Shown piece after piece: positions 27,387 to 35,763 of a stretch of DNA of 64,000 bases (position 1 is its first letter; every line of letters begins with the position of its first letter). The DNA is taken from the NCBI RefSeq assembly GCF_009883055.1, contig NZ_WWVR01000007.1:42481-106480 (forward strand). Direction: 5' to 3'. The translations under genes were made by a program, and so were the position numbers. This DNA comes from Blautia sp. BIOML-A1 (GTDB taxonomy: Bacteria; Bacillota; Clostridia; Lachnospirales; Lachnospiraceae). The notes under the pieces were generated by a model. It was not told where the DNA came from. It did not search any database and saw only the letters and a program-made list of their open reading frames with translations.

Positions 27387-27698
27387 TTATAATTTCTGGA
27401 GTTCCTTTAACATTGCCTTTGCAAAGTTTTCATCCTGTACCGCAAGGCTGGCGCGGAATTCTTTTCCGCAGAATTTGCCCAGTTCCTCTTTATCTGCAAT
27501 AAAATAAATCGGTACTTCGTAAAAATCACACATATTCTGGAATTTCTTCTTCGTATTCTGTGATGCATCATCAGCAACCAGAACGAGGAATCCTCTTCCT
27601 GATTTTACAGATTTCTCTGTAGAAAATTCTCCACTGGCAACCTTGCCTGCTTTGGTGGCAAGGCCCAGCAGTGACAAAACTTTATTGTTGTTTTTCAA
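27387..27698 (-). CDS. ylxQ: L7Ae/L30e/Gadd45-family RNA-binding protein (YlxQ)
   Basis: 103 residues of the L7Ae fold ([15 protein letters not shown] and [15 protein letters not shown]). The initiation codon is TTG at 27698, with AAGGAG 10 bases upstream inside the end of ylxR, which it overlaps by 17 bases. It is probably a kink-turn-binding protein; the target is unknown. Confidence 0.88.
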   Translation of the reverse strand: MKNNNKVLSLLGLATKAGKVASGEFSTEKSVKSGRGFLVLVADDASQNTKKKFQNMCDFYEVPIYFIADKEELGKFCGKEFRASLAVQDENFAKAMLKELQKL

Positions 27699-27963
27699 TC
27701 TTACTTAACTCCTTTTTCAGGTCTTCGTAGACCTCCTGTGGAACCACAGTCTTAAGTGACCGCTCGATTCCGTGATTGCGGATCGCCTTCTCGAGGCATT
27801 CAGAAGAAGGACATACATACGCACCTCTTCCGTTCTGTCTGCCTGTCGTATCAAGAACGATCTTATCTTCCGGTGTCTTAAGCACACGGATCATTTCTTT
27901 TTTGCTTTTCATTTCTCTGCAGCCAGTACACTGACGCATCGGAATTTTATTTTTTGTCTTCAT
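27682..27963 (-). CDS. rnpM: YlxR/DUF448 family nucleic-acid-binding protein (RnpM)
   Basis: 93 residues with the YlxR signature: RQCTGCREMKSKKEMIRVL and GRGAYVCPSSECL. Bacillus YlxR (RnpM) binds RNase P RNA and modulates its activity. It lies between nusA and ylxQ, its conserved place. Confidence 0.9.
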   Translation of the reverse strand: MKTKNKIPMRQCTGCREMKSKKEMIRVLKTPEDKIVLDTTGRQNGRGAYVCPSSECLEKAIRNHGIERSLKTVVPQEVYEDLKKELSKIEKQQ

Positions 27964-27966
27964 AGA

Positions 27967-29154
27967 TTATTCTTCTGTTGTCTCTTCTTCGGAAGTTTCG
28001 CTGGATTCTTCCAGAACTGTTTCAGTTTCTTCAGCTTCTGTCTCAGCTGCCGGCTCTGTTTCCTCAGAAGCTTCTGCGTCAAGTTCTTCTTCCTCATCAT
28101 AGTCATACAGGTCGCCGGATTCTCTTGCCTGTGTCTCACTCTTGATGTCGATCTTGAAGCCTGTCAGACGGGCTGCAAGACGGGCGTTCTGACCTTCTTT
28201 ACCGATTGCAAGAGAAAGCTGATAATCCGGAACTACAACCAGTGCAGTCTTCTCATCCGGATCTGCCATAACTGCGATTACCTTTGCCGGGCTTAATGCA
28301 TTCTCGATCAGGATTGCCGGGTTCTCATCCCAGTTGATGATATCGATCTTCTCACCGCGAAGCTCCTCAACAACAGAGTTTACTCTCGCACCGTTCATAC
28401 CAACGCATGCTCCGACCGGATCAACATCCGGATCATTGCTCCATACAGCGATCTTGGTACGGGAACCAGCTTCTCTGGCAATGCTCTTGATCTCAACTGT
28501 GCCATCCTTTACTTCTGCAACCTCAGATTCAAAGAGACGCTTTACAAGACCCGGATGTGTTCTTGAAACCTCGATACGCGGTCCCTTAGGAGTATCCTTA
28601 ACTTCCAGAATGTATACTTTAATTCGTTCTGTCGGCTGGAATTCCTCTCCTCTGACCTGCTCTTTCTCAGACAGGATCGCATCTGCCTTGCCGAGATTTA
28701 CACTGACATTTTTGCCCATAATACGCTGTACGATACCTGTTACTACTTCTTTCTCCATTCCATAGTACTGATCATACAGAACCTTGCGTTCCTCCTCGCG
28801 GATCTTCTGAAGGATAACGTTCTTTGCATTCTGTGTTGCGATACGTCCGAACTCCTTGGACTGGATCTGAACCTTGATCACATCACCAAGCTCTGCATTG
28901 GCATTGATGTTCTGTGCATCTGCAAGAGAAATCTCAAGTGCCGGATCCTCTACAAATTCCTTTACCTCACGTTCAGCATAAACGCTGAAGTCACAGGTAT
29001 CAGGATTGATCATTACATGTACGTTGTCTGCTTTACCGAAATGGTTCTTACATGCCTGGATCAGAGACTGCTCGATTGCTCCCAGAAGTGTATCTTTGCT
29101 GATATTTTTTTCTTTTTCCAGGACATTCAGAGCGTCCATTAACTCTTTGTTCAT
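27967..29154 (-). CDS. nusA: Transcription termination/antitermination factor NusA
   Basis: 395 residues: an N-terminal polymerase-binding domain, S1 and two KH domains with CVGMNGARVNSVVEELRGEK and IGKEGQNARLAARLTG. The last 45 residues form an acidic Glu/Thr-rich tail, in place of the AR repeats of proteobacterial NusA. NusA stimulates intrinsic termination; the operon leader holds a terminator it could act on. Confidence 0.96.
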   Translation of the reverse strand: MNKELMDALNVLEKEKNISKDTLLGAIEQSLIQACKNHFGKADNVHVMINPDTCDFSVYAEREVKEFVEDPALEISLADAQNINANAELGDVIKVQIQSKEFGRIATQNAKNVILQKIREEERKVLYDQYYGMEKEVVTGIVQRIMGKNVSVNLGKADAILSEKEQVRGEEFQPTERIKVYILEVKDTPKGPRIEVSRTHPGLVKRLFESEVAEVKDGTVEIKSIAREAGSRTKIAVWSNDPDVDPVGACVGMNGARVNSVVEELRGEKIDIINWDENPAILIENALSPAKVIAVMADPDEKTALVVVPDYQLSLAIGKEGQNARLAARLTGFKIDIKSETQARESGDLYDYDEEEELDAEASEETEPAAETEAEETETVLEESSETSEEETTEE

Positions 29155-29216
29155 TTTTTTAATTTCCTCCTCATTTTATCAAAGCATATCTGTATCGTGT
29201 TTCCTGAAACAGTAAT

Positions 29217-29681
29217 CTAAAATTCAATTGCCAGCCGGATCAGGGCTATGTCTTTCTTATCAAATGTGCGTAAGGTACCATCCTCCTCGATCGTCACACT
29301 GTTATCATCATATGCATTTAAGATTCCACAGAATTCCTTTTGTTTTTCTATTGGACGATAAGTACGGATTTCTACCAGCTTACCCATGCTTCTGACAAAG
29401 TCCTTTTCTTTCTTTAAAGGTCTGTCAAGACCCGGGGAACTGATTTCCATAATATAGCTGTCTTCGATAAAATCATCTTCATCCAGCTTATCGCTGAACT
29501 TACGACTTACTGCTTCGCAGTCATTAACCGTGATTCCGCCCGGTTTGTCAATGTATCCTCTCAGATACCAGTTTCCTGCTTCCTTGACATATTCCACATC
29601 TACAAGCTCAAACCCTGCTTCCTCAACGATCGGTGCCAGCATTGCCTCTGCCTTCTGTTCATATTCATCCCGTCTGCTCAT
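29217..29681 (-). CDS. rimP: Ribosome maturation factor RimP
   Basis: 154 residues with VEEAGFELVDVEYV and SSPGLDRPLKKEKDF. It assists 30S assembly. The ATG at 29681 is chosen because AGGTGG lies 6 bases upstream; an upstream ATG places that site inside the gene. It is the first gene of the nusA-infB operon. Confidence 0.93.
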   Translation of the reverse strand: MSRRDEYEQKAEAMLAPIVEEAGFELVDVEYVKEAGNWYLRGYIDKPGGITVNDCEAVSRKFSDKLDEDDFIEDSYIMEISSPGLDRPLKKEKDFVRSMGKLVEIRTYRPIEKQKEFCGILNAYDDNSVTIEEDGTLRTFDKKDIALIRLAIEF

Positions 29682-29716
29682 ATTTTCCACCTGCCTTTCA
29701 CACATTTGGACAATCT

Positions 29717-29745
29717 CGCAAAAAGAGTGGACCGAAGTCCACTCT
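29717..29745 (-). terminator. Terminator/attenuator in the rimP-nusA leader
   Basis: AGAGTGGAC-TTCG-GTCCACTCT, a 9-base-pair stem with a UUCG tetraloop, is followed by TTTTTG on the minus strand. It is downstream of both parC and the rimP promoter, so it can end parC transcripts and also attenuate those entering rimP-nusA. Confidence 0.88.
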
Positions 29746-29773
29746 CATCCTGTCCTGTATCATGTTAATTTAT

Positions 29774-29802
29774 ATCATAGCACCTTACAGCCCGAAAAGC
29801 AA
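29774..29802 (-). promoter_or_regulatory. Promoter of the rimP-nusA-infB-ribF operon
   Basis: TTGCTT (29802-29797) and TATGAT (29779-29774) are 17 bases apart on the minus strand, just after the parC stop. Predicted start near 29766, about 20 bases before the terminator hairpin. Confidence 0.7.
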
Positions 29803-29809
29803 GGATTTT

Positions 29810-32056
29810 TTAACTTCTTGGTTTTATGCCCCTGGTATCACGCTTCCCAAGACGTACTTTATTGAGCGGGTATTCCCTGTCATGATAAGAGATCGCGTAC
29901 TCCTGATGACCACTGAGAAGATATGCATGCTCCACATAATCTTCCTGTGCAAGCTTCATTCCACGCACACCCAGTGCTGCTCTGCGGGCGGTGGATATCT
30001 CCTGCTTCAGGAAACGAAGGAAGTATCCTCCATTGCTCTGGAATACTACCTGTTCCATTTCGCCTGCACTTCCCACAAAGACAAGCTCATCATCCTGCGC
30101 AAGCTTCGTGGCAGCGATCGTTCTCTTGGCTACATCAAATTCTGTTCCCTCCACAAGCTTGCACATAGAAGCCCTGGTCACAAACAAGAGCTGATCCTGA
30201 CGGATCTGTCCAAGAGGTGCAACATACAGCATCCTCTCCTGACTGCTGTCATAATTACTCAGATTATCTGCCGGTGTCCCCTTATCCCTGAAGCGTACCA
30301 GCGGAATATCTGCTGCCTTGATCGAGTGCATCTTTCCTTTATCTGTAAAGATGCAGATTTTGTCCGTGTTCATGCACAGGAACACACAGCGGTTCTCATT
30401 ATGCGCCGCTTCCTTGTTTCGCTCATAGGCATTTTTGTCTATCAGCTTCATATAACCGAAGCGGTCCATCAGGAAGCAGACCTCTGTCTCTTCCATCTTC
30501 TTCTCTTCATAGACAGCTTCCTCTGCATTCTCAACAGAAGTACGGCGTTTGCTTCCATATTCTTTCTTGATGGCATCCAGTTCTCTGGTGATCACCGCCG
30601 CCATGGAATCATAATTGTTCAGGATATCCTGGTACAGGGCAATGTTCCTCATCGTCTCCTGATATTCTGCCTGAAGTGCCTCAATCTCCAGTCCTATCAG
30701 TTTATACAGACGCATATCCAGAATCGCACCGGCCTGTTTCTCTGTGAATCTGAGCTTTGAGGCTGCCTTTTCGCTGGTTTTGGTCTTGAAACGGATTCCT
30801 TCTGTCACACCATCCACCAGACACTTTTTGACCTGTTCACGGTTTTTGCTTCCTCGCAGGATCTCGATAATGAGGTCGATCACATCACAGGCTTTGATCA
30901 GTCCCTCCTGGATTTCCTGCTTCTCCTGCTCTTTGGCCAGAAGGGTTCTGTATTTTCTGGTCGTCACATCAAACATGAATTCCACATGATGCTCAATGAT
31001 CTGCTTCAGGCTTAAGGTTTCCGGTCTTCCGTCTGCCACTGCAAGCATATTGACGCCAAAAGTATCCTCCAGACGCGTTTTCTTATACAGCATATTGGTA
31101 AGATTCTCTACGTCTGTATCCTTCTTAAGTTCCAGTACGATACGGATTCCTTCCTTGGAAGACTGGTTTGAGATATCTACGATATCCGTTGTCTTCCTTG
31201 TCTCGATCAGAGATGCAATATCATTCAAAAACTTACCAATATTTGCCCCGATCATAGTATACGGGATCTCTGTGATCACAAGCTGTTTCCTGCCGCCTTT
31301 GATTTTCTCGACCTCCACCTTGCCGCGAAGACGAATCTTACCTGTTCCCGTCTCATAGATCTTGTGAAGCTCATCCTTGTTGACGACAATTCCACCTGTC
31401 GGGAAATCCGGTCCCTTGATGTAGCGCATCAGACCCTTGATACTGATCGTATTATCTTTCATATATGCCTTGACCGCATCCGCCACTTCTCCCAGGTTAT
31501 GAGGCGGGATGCTGGTCGCCATACCTACCGCGATTCCTTCGGCACCATTCACCAGGATATTCGGAATTTTGACCGGAAGAACCGACGGTTCTTTCTCCGT
31601 CTCATCAAAGTTCGGCACAAAGTCGACAACATTCTTGTCAAGATCCCCAAGAAAAACTTCCTGTGTCAGTTTCTCCAGGCGGGCTTCCGTATAACGCATG
31701 GCTGCCGCACCATCTCCCTCGATGGAACCGAAATTTCCATGTCCGTCCACCAGAGTCCTGCCCTTTTTGAAGTCCTGTGCCATAACAACCAGAGCATCGT
31801 AAATGGAACTGTCTCCGTGCGGATGATATTTACCCATTGTATCTCCGACAATACGGGCACATTTACGATATGGGCGGTCATAGCGGATCCCCAGTTCATA
31901 CATATCATATAAGGTTCTTCTCTGTACAGGCTTCAGGCCATCTCTTACATCCGGGAGTGCACGGGAAATAATAACACTCATGGCATAATCGATATATGAT
32001 TTCTGCATAATCTCCGAATAGTCTGTACGGATCACATTTTCCTGTTTTGTTTCCAT
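29810..32056 (-). CDS. parC: Type IIA DNA topoisomerase subunit A (ParC/GyrA-like)
   Basis: 748 residues. The breakage-reunion domain is typical ([29 protein letters not shown], active-site tyrosine in [10 protein letters not shown]). The C-terminal pinwheel begins [15 protein letters not shown] but lacks a QRRGGRG-like GyrA box, the motif required for negative supercoiling. That favours a topoisomerase-IV-like decatenase over gyrase. It is paired with a subunit B gene 17 bases upstream. Gyrase proper is expected elsewhere, so a gyrA label remains possible. Confidence 0.8.
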   Translation of the reverse strand: METKQENVIRTDYSEIMQKSYIDYAMSVIISRALPDVRDGLKPVQRRTLYDMYELGIRYDRPYRKCARIVGDTMGKYHPHGDSSIYDALVVMAQDFKKGRTLVDGHGNFGSIEGDGAAAMRYTEARLEKLTQEVFLGDLDKNVVDFVPNFDETEKEPSVLPVKIPNILVNGAEGIAVGMATSIPPHNLGEVADAVKAYMKDNTISIKGLMRYIKGPDFPTGGIVVNKDELHKIYETGTGKIRLRGKVEVEKIKGGRKQLVITEIPYTMIGANIGKFLNDIASLIETRKTTDIVDISNQSSKEGIRIVLELKKDTDVENLTNMLYKKTRLEDTFGVNMLAVADGRPETLSLKQIIEHHVEFMFDVTTRKYRTLLAKEQEKQEIQEGLIKACDVIDLIIEILRGSKNREQVKKCLVDGVTEGIRFKTKTSEKAASKLRFTEKQAGAILDMRLYKLIGLEIEALQAEYQETMRNIALYQDILNNYDSMAAVITRELDAIKKEYGSKRRTSVENAEEAVYEEKKMEETEVCFLMDRFGYMKLIDKNAYERNKEAAHNENRCVFLCMNTDKICIFTDKGKMHSIKAADIPLVRFRDKGTPADNLSNYDSSQERMLYVAPLGQIRQDQLLFVTRASMCKLVEGTEFDVAKRTIAATKLAQDDELVFVGSAGEMEQVVFQSNGGYFLRFLKQEISTARRAALGVRGMKLAQEDYVEHAYLLSGHQEYAISYHDREYPLNKVRLGKRDTRGIKPRS

Positions 32057-32073
32057 AACTTGTGCATCCTCCC

Positions 32074-33999
32074 TTAAATATCCAGTTCCGCATCTGCTGC
32101 GTGTTCATAAATAAATGCCTTACGAGGAGGTACTTCGCTTCCCATAAGAATCTCTGTCACACTGGAAGCCAGACGCGCATCCTCGATCTCCACACGCTTC
32201 ATTCTTCTTGTCTCCGGGTTCAGAGTTGTCTCCCAGAGCTGTTCTGCATCCATCTCACCCAGACCCTTATATCTCTGAAGAGTAAAGCTTCCCGGTTTAT
32301 GAGCCTTGCGGTACCTCTCCAGTGCCTTATCGTCGTAGAGATATTCCTCCGGTCCTTTTTTGGGCATTGCCTTATAAAGAGGTGGCATCGCAATATAGAC
32401 ATGTCCCTCATAGATAAGCTCCGGCATAAAACGATAAAAAAGTGTCAGGAGCAATGTTGAGATATGTGCACCGTCGACATCGGCATCCGCCATGATCACG
32501 ATCTTGTCATAGCGAAGTTTACTGATATCAAAATCATTGCCATAGCCTTCGGAAAAGCCACATCCAAATGCATTGATCATGGTTTTGATCTCCGCATTGG
32601 CAAGAACCTTATCGATGGTCGCTTTCTCAACATTCAAAATCTTTCCGCGGATCGGAAGAATAGCCTGATAATTACGGTTTCTGGCTGTCTTTGCAGAACC
32701 GCCCGCAGAATCTCCCTCTACGATAAAAATCTCACACTGAGAAGGATCTTTCTTCTCACAGTTTGCCAGTTTGCCATTAGAGTCAAAGGAATATTTCTGT
32801 TTGACCAGAAGATTCGTCTTGGCTCTCTCTTCCGTCTTTCGGATCTTGGCAGCCTTCTCTGCACAGGAGAGAATGGCTTTGAGAGTTTCCAGATTCCGGT
32901 CAAAATAAAGGACCAGCTGTTCCCCGAGAACCTTGCCTGTAGCCTTGGCCGCATCCTGATTGTCGAGCTTTGTCTTGGTCTGTCCTTCAAATCTCGGAGC
33001 AGGGTGCTTGATGGAAACAACTGCCGTCATTCCATTTCGGATATCAGCCCCTGTAAAATTCGGGTCTTTGTCTTTGAGGACACCAATCTCACGGGCATAA
33101 TTGTTCATCACCGTGGTAAATGTTGTTTTAAATCCGGTCAGATGTGTTCCGCCCTCTGCATTGTAAATATTGTTACAGAAACCAAGAACATTCTCACGAA
33201 AATCACTGGTATACTGAAAAGCCACTTCTACCTGGATACCATCCGCCTCACCTTTCAGATAAACCGGCTCATGCAGTGCCTCCGAATTGCGGTTCAGATC
33301 ACGGATGTATCCGATGATTCCCTCCGGTTCATGGTATTCCAGTTTCTCCGGCTCTGCTGCACGCAGATCCTCAAAATAAATCGTCAGTGCCGGATTAAGG
33401 TATGCGGTTTCATGAAGGCGGCTTTTGACCTCTGTCGCAGAAAAACGGGTTTTTTCAAAAATTTCCGGATCCGGAAGAAAATTAATGCAGGTTCCTGTCG
33501 ATTTCGTTCTTCCCAGTTTCGGAAGAAGTCCCTCCTCCAGCTCAACGGTCGGGATTCCTCTCTCATAATGATCATGATGTACATATCCATCTCTGCTGAT
33601 ACGGATATCCAGATACGTCGAAAGTGCATTGACAACAGAAGAACCCACGCCATGAAGTCCTCCACTGGTCTTGTATGCGGCATTGTCAAACTTACCGCCT
33701 GCATGCAGCGTCGTAAACACCAGTCTCTCCGCAGACATTCCCTTCTCATGCATGTCTACCGGGATTCCCCGGCCATTATCTGTCACCGTAGCGGAACCAT
33801 CCTTCTCCAGTGTCACATGGATTTCACTGCAGTATCCGGCAAGATGCTCATCCACTGCATTGTCTACGATCTCATAGATCAGATGATTCAATCCCTTACG
33901 GGACGTACTTCCAATATACATACCCGGTCGTTTCCGGACTGCCTCCAGCCCTTCCAGAACCGAGATACTGCCAGCATCATAGGTTTGCTTTTTTGCCAT
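32074..33999 (-). CDS. parE: Type IIA DNA topoisomerase subunit B (ParE/GyrB-like)
   Basis: 641 residues. A GHKL ATPase domain (VDNAVDEHLAGYC, VTDNGRGIPVD, GGLHGVGSSVVNAL), transducer, TOPRIM (EGDSAGGSAK, MADADVDGAHI) and C-terminal QRYKGLGEMD. GyrB and ParE are hard to separate by motif; assignment follows its partner. I start at 33999 (MAKKQTYDAGS), because the ATG four codons earlier touches the AAGGAA site. Confidence 0.8.
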   Translation of the reverse strand: MAKKQTYDAGSISVLEGLEAVRKRPGMYIGSTSRKGLNHLIYEIVDNAVDEHLAGYCSEIHVTLEKDGSATVTDNGRGIPVDMHEKGMSAERLVFTTLHAGGKFDNAAYKTSGGLHGVGSSVVNALSTYLDIRISRDGYVHHDHYERGIPTVELEEGLLPKLGRTKSTGTCINFLPDPEIFEKTRFSATEVKSRLHETAYLNPALTIYFEDLRAAEPEKLEYHEPEGIIGYIRDLNRNSEALHEPVYLKGEADGIQVEVAFQYTSDFRENVLGFCNNIYNAEGGTHLTGFKTTFTTVMNNYAREIGVLKDKDPNFTGADIRNGMTAVVSIKHPAPRFEGQTKTKLDNQDAAKATGKVLGEQLVLYFDRNLETLKAILSCAEKAAKIRKTEERAKTNLLVKQKYSFDSNGKLANCEKKDPSQCEIFIVEGDSAGGSAKTARNRNYQAILPIRGKILNVEKATIDKVLANAEIKTMINAFGCGFSEGYGNDFDISKLRYDKIVIMADADVDGAHISTLLLTLFYRFMPELIYEGHVYIAMPPLYKAMPKKGPEEYLYDDKALERYRKAHKPGSFTLQRYKGLGEMDAEQLWETTLNPETRRMKRVEIEDARLASSVTEILMGSEVPPRKAFIYEHAADAELDI

Positions 34000-34061
34000 G
34001 GGTATATTCATTTCCTTTCTTATACTCCAGTCGGAGTCTGCTATTCAAACATTTGTTCTAT

Positions 34062-34090
34062 ATCATACCTTATCCGTTTCCAATTTTCAA
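34062..34090 (-). promoter_or_regulatory. Promoter of the parE-parC operon
   Basis: TTGAAA (34090-34085) and TATGAT (34067-34062), 17 bases apart on the minus strand. Confidence 0.75.
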
Positions 34091-34143
34091 GACAGAGTTT
34101 TGACAGAATTTTGGGAATACAGGTAGAACAAAGCATATCTTTG

Positions 34144-34178
34144 GAAAAAAAAATAATCAGAGAAATCTCTGATTATTT
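34144..34178 (-). terminator. Terminator of the tRNA-Glu transcript
   Basis: A 13-base-pair stem AAATAATCAGAGA with its complement and a 2-base loop, followed by a long T-run on the minus strand, directly after the second tRNA transcribed. Confidence 0.85.
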
Positions 34179-34182
34179 GAAG

Positions 34183-34254
34183 CAGCCAGTACGGGAATCG
34201 AACCCGTGTTTTCGCCGTGAGAGGGCGACGTCTTAACCCCTTGACCAACTGGCC
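34183..34254 (-). tRNA. tRNA-Glu (CTC), downstream copy
   Basis: A 72-base cloverleaf: acceptor GGCCAGT/ACTGGCT, D-stem GTC/GAC, anticodon stem TCGCC/GGCGA around CTCTCAC (anticodon CTC), T-arm GGGTTCGAATCCC. Discriminator G; CCA is not encoded. Position 1:72 would be a G-U pair. Identical to the copy at 34336. Confidence 0.95.
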
Positions 34255-34335
34255 TTATTCTCTCTGCCGGTTCTATGCTCTCACTCCGACAGAATCGTAT
34301 ATGTAGTTTGTTTTAAGAAGTAAGAACTTCTTAAG

Positions 34336-34407
34336 CAGCCAGTACGGGAATCGAACCCGTGTTTTCGCCGTGAGAGGGCGACGTCTTAACCCCTTGACCA
34401 ACTGGCC
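34336..34407 (-). tRNA. tRNA-Glu (CTC), upstream copy
   Basis: Sequence-identical to the copy at 34183-34254, 81 bases upstream of it in the transcript. The intergenic stretch shows no second promoter, so both are probably cut from one precursor. Confidence 0.95.
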
Positions 34408-34447
34408 TTACTGCTCTTCGTCGGTTCTGTTCGCAACCGACTTGCTT

Positions 34448-34476
34448 AGTATATACCAGCCTTTTCAAAAATGCAA
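34448..34476 (-). promoter_or_regulatory. Promoter of the tRNA-Glu pair
   Basis: TTGCAT (34476-34471) and TATACT (34453-34448), spacing 17 on the minus strand. Confidence 0.75.
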
Positions 34477-34504
34477 GTACTTTTTTTAATTTTTTTAAAT
34501 TTTT

Positions 34505-34563
34505 TTAAAAAAAGAGAAAACAGGCCTGTTTTTCCGTAAAAATCCACTGCAGACCTGTTTTCT
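34505..34563 (-). terminator. Terminator of the PTS-IIC-like gene
   Basis: AGAAAACAGG (34515-34524) and CCTGTTTTCT (34554-34563) pair over 10 bases, with a T-run following on the minus strand. Confidence 0.7.
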
Positions 34564-34586
34564 TTTTACTTATTCCCTTTGAAAAA

Positions 34587-35723
34587 TCAGCCAAGATCGA
34601 TCTTGAGGTCACCTGGTTTGATAATTCCTTTTGCACGGAAAACCTTACCGATCGCCCAGGTAATCGCCAGCGGCAGCACAAAACAGATCAGGATCATTCC
34701 GATCCAGTCAGCTGCTCCCGTGGTATAACCTTCCGGCATCTGTGTCCAGCCGGTAATAACGCCGATCGGGCCTACCAGCCCGGAAGTTCCCATTCCGGAA
34801 GAGATGGCCGGACCATTGTTGCGCATATGGAACACGCAGGTTGCGATCGGACCGGTGATCGCAGAAGTGATCACCGGCGGAAGCCAGAGAACCGGTTTTT
34901 TCATAAGATTCGGAACCTGAAGCATGGACGTTCCAAGCCCCTGAGCCACAAATCCGCCGATCCCGTTATCCGGAAAACTTAAGATTGCAAAGCCCAGCAT
35001 ATGTGCACAGCAGCCCGCTGTGGCCGCTCCGCCTGCCAGTGCCAGTCCGTTCCAGACCTCCATCGTCACGCTTCCGTCCGCGATGCCTGCAAGAACCGCA
35101 CCTCCACTGATTCCGATCGCAGCACAGATCGCTGCCGAACTGATCGGAAGGGTCAGCACCACGCCAACTACCACCGATACGATGATTCCCATCCAGAACG
35201 GTTTTAGATCGGTTGCCCAGCCGATAAAAGAGCCAAGGGCATCACACACATTCTTGCATACAGGAGCCAGAAGCATCGCAAGAACCACGCCGACAATAAC
35301 AGTCACTGCCGGTGTCACAATAATATCGACCTTCGTCTCCTTGGAAACCAGTTTTCCGATCTCACAGGTGATGACAGCCACAAAAAACACTGCCAGCGGG
35401 CCGCCGGAACCACCGATCGCATTGCAGGCTGCTCCCACTGCACATAAAGAATACATGACCAGCGGCGGTGCCTGCAGGGCATGACCGATTGCAAGTGCCA
35501 TTGCAGCACCTGTCACACTGGTTGCATAACCACCGATCTCCAGAAGTTTTTCTGAGACGAAGCTTCCCGGACACACATTCTGCCCAATCGTATTGATGAT
35601 CGTACCAATCAACAGTGACGCAAAAAGTCCCAGTGCCATGGATCCCATCGCATCAATGCCGTAGCGTTTAAACGATATGATCACATTCTTTCGTTTCAGA
35701 AAGCTTTGTTTTTCGCTTTTCAT
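34587..35723 (-). CDS. PTS_EIIC_2-type membrane permease
   Basis: 378 residues, strongly hydrophobic with about ten membrane helices and Gly/Ala-rich loops (GGSGGPLAVFF, GGAATAGCCAHMLG, GMGTSGLVGPIG). This matches the PF13303-type PTS EIIC family. No IIA, IIB or sugar-metabolism gene is adjacent, so sugar transport by phosphotransfer is uncertain. It follows ppk1 by 40 bases on the same strand. Confidence 0.75.
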   Translation of the reverse strand: MKSEKQSFLKRKNVIISFKRYGIDAMGSMALGLFASLLIGTIINTIGQNVCPGSFVSEKLLEIGGYATSVTGAAMALAIGHALQAPPLVMYSLCAVGAACNAIGGSGGPLAVFFVAVITCEIGKLVSKETKVDIIVTPAVTVIVGVVLAMLLAPVCKNVCDALGSFIGWATDLKPFWMGIIVSVVVGVVLTLPISSAAICAAIGISGGAVLAGIADGSVTMEVWNGLALAGGAATAGCCAHMLGFAILSFPDNGIGGFVAQGLGTSMLQVPNLMKKPVLWLPPVITSAITGPIATCVFHMRNNGPAISSGMGTSGLVGPIGVITGWTQMPEGYTTGAADWIGMILICFVLPLAITWAIGKVFRAKGIIKPGDLKIDLG

Positions 35724-35763
35724 AATAACTTTCCCCTCGTAAGTTTATTTGTTATCCGGAATT

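Noticed and set aside
32464..34236. 590-residue plus-strand frame opposite parE
   Set aside because: Antisense shadow of a conserved ATPase/TOPRIM gene, also running through a tRNA gene.
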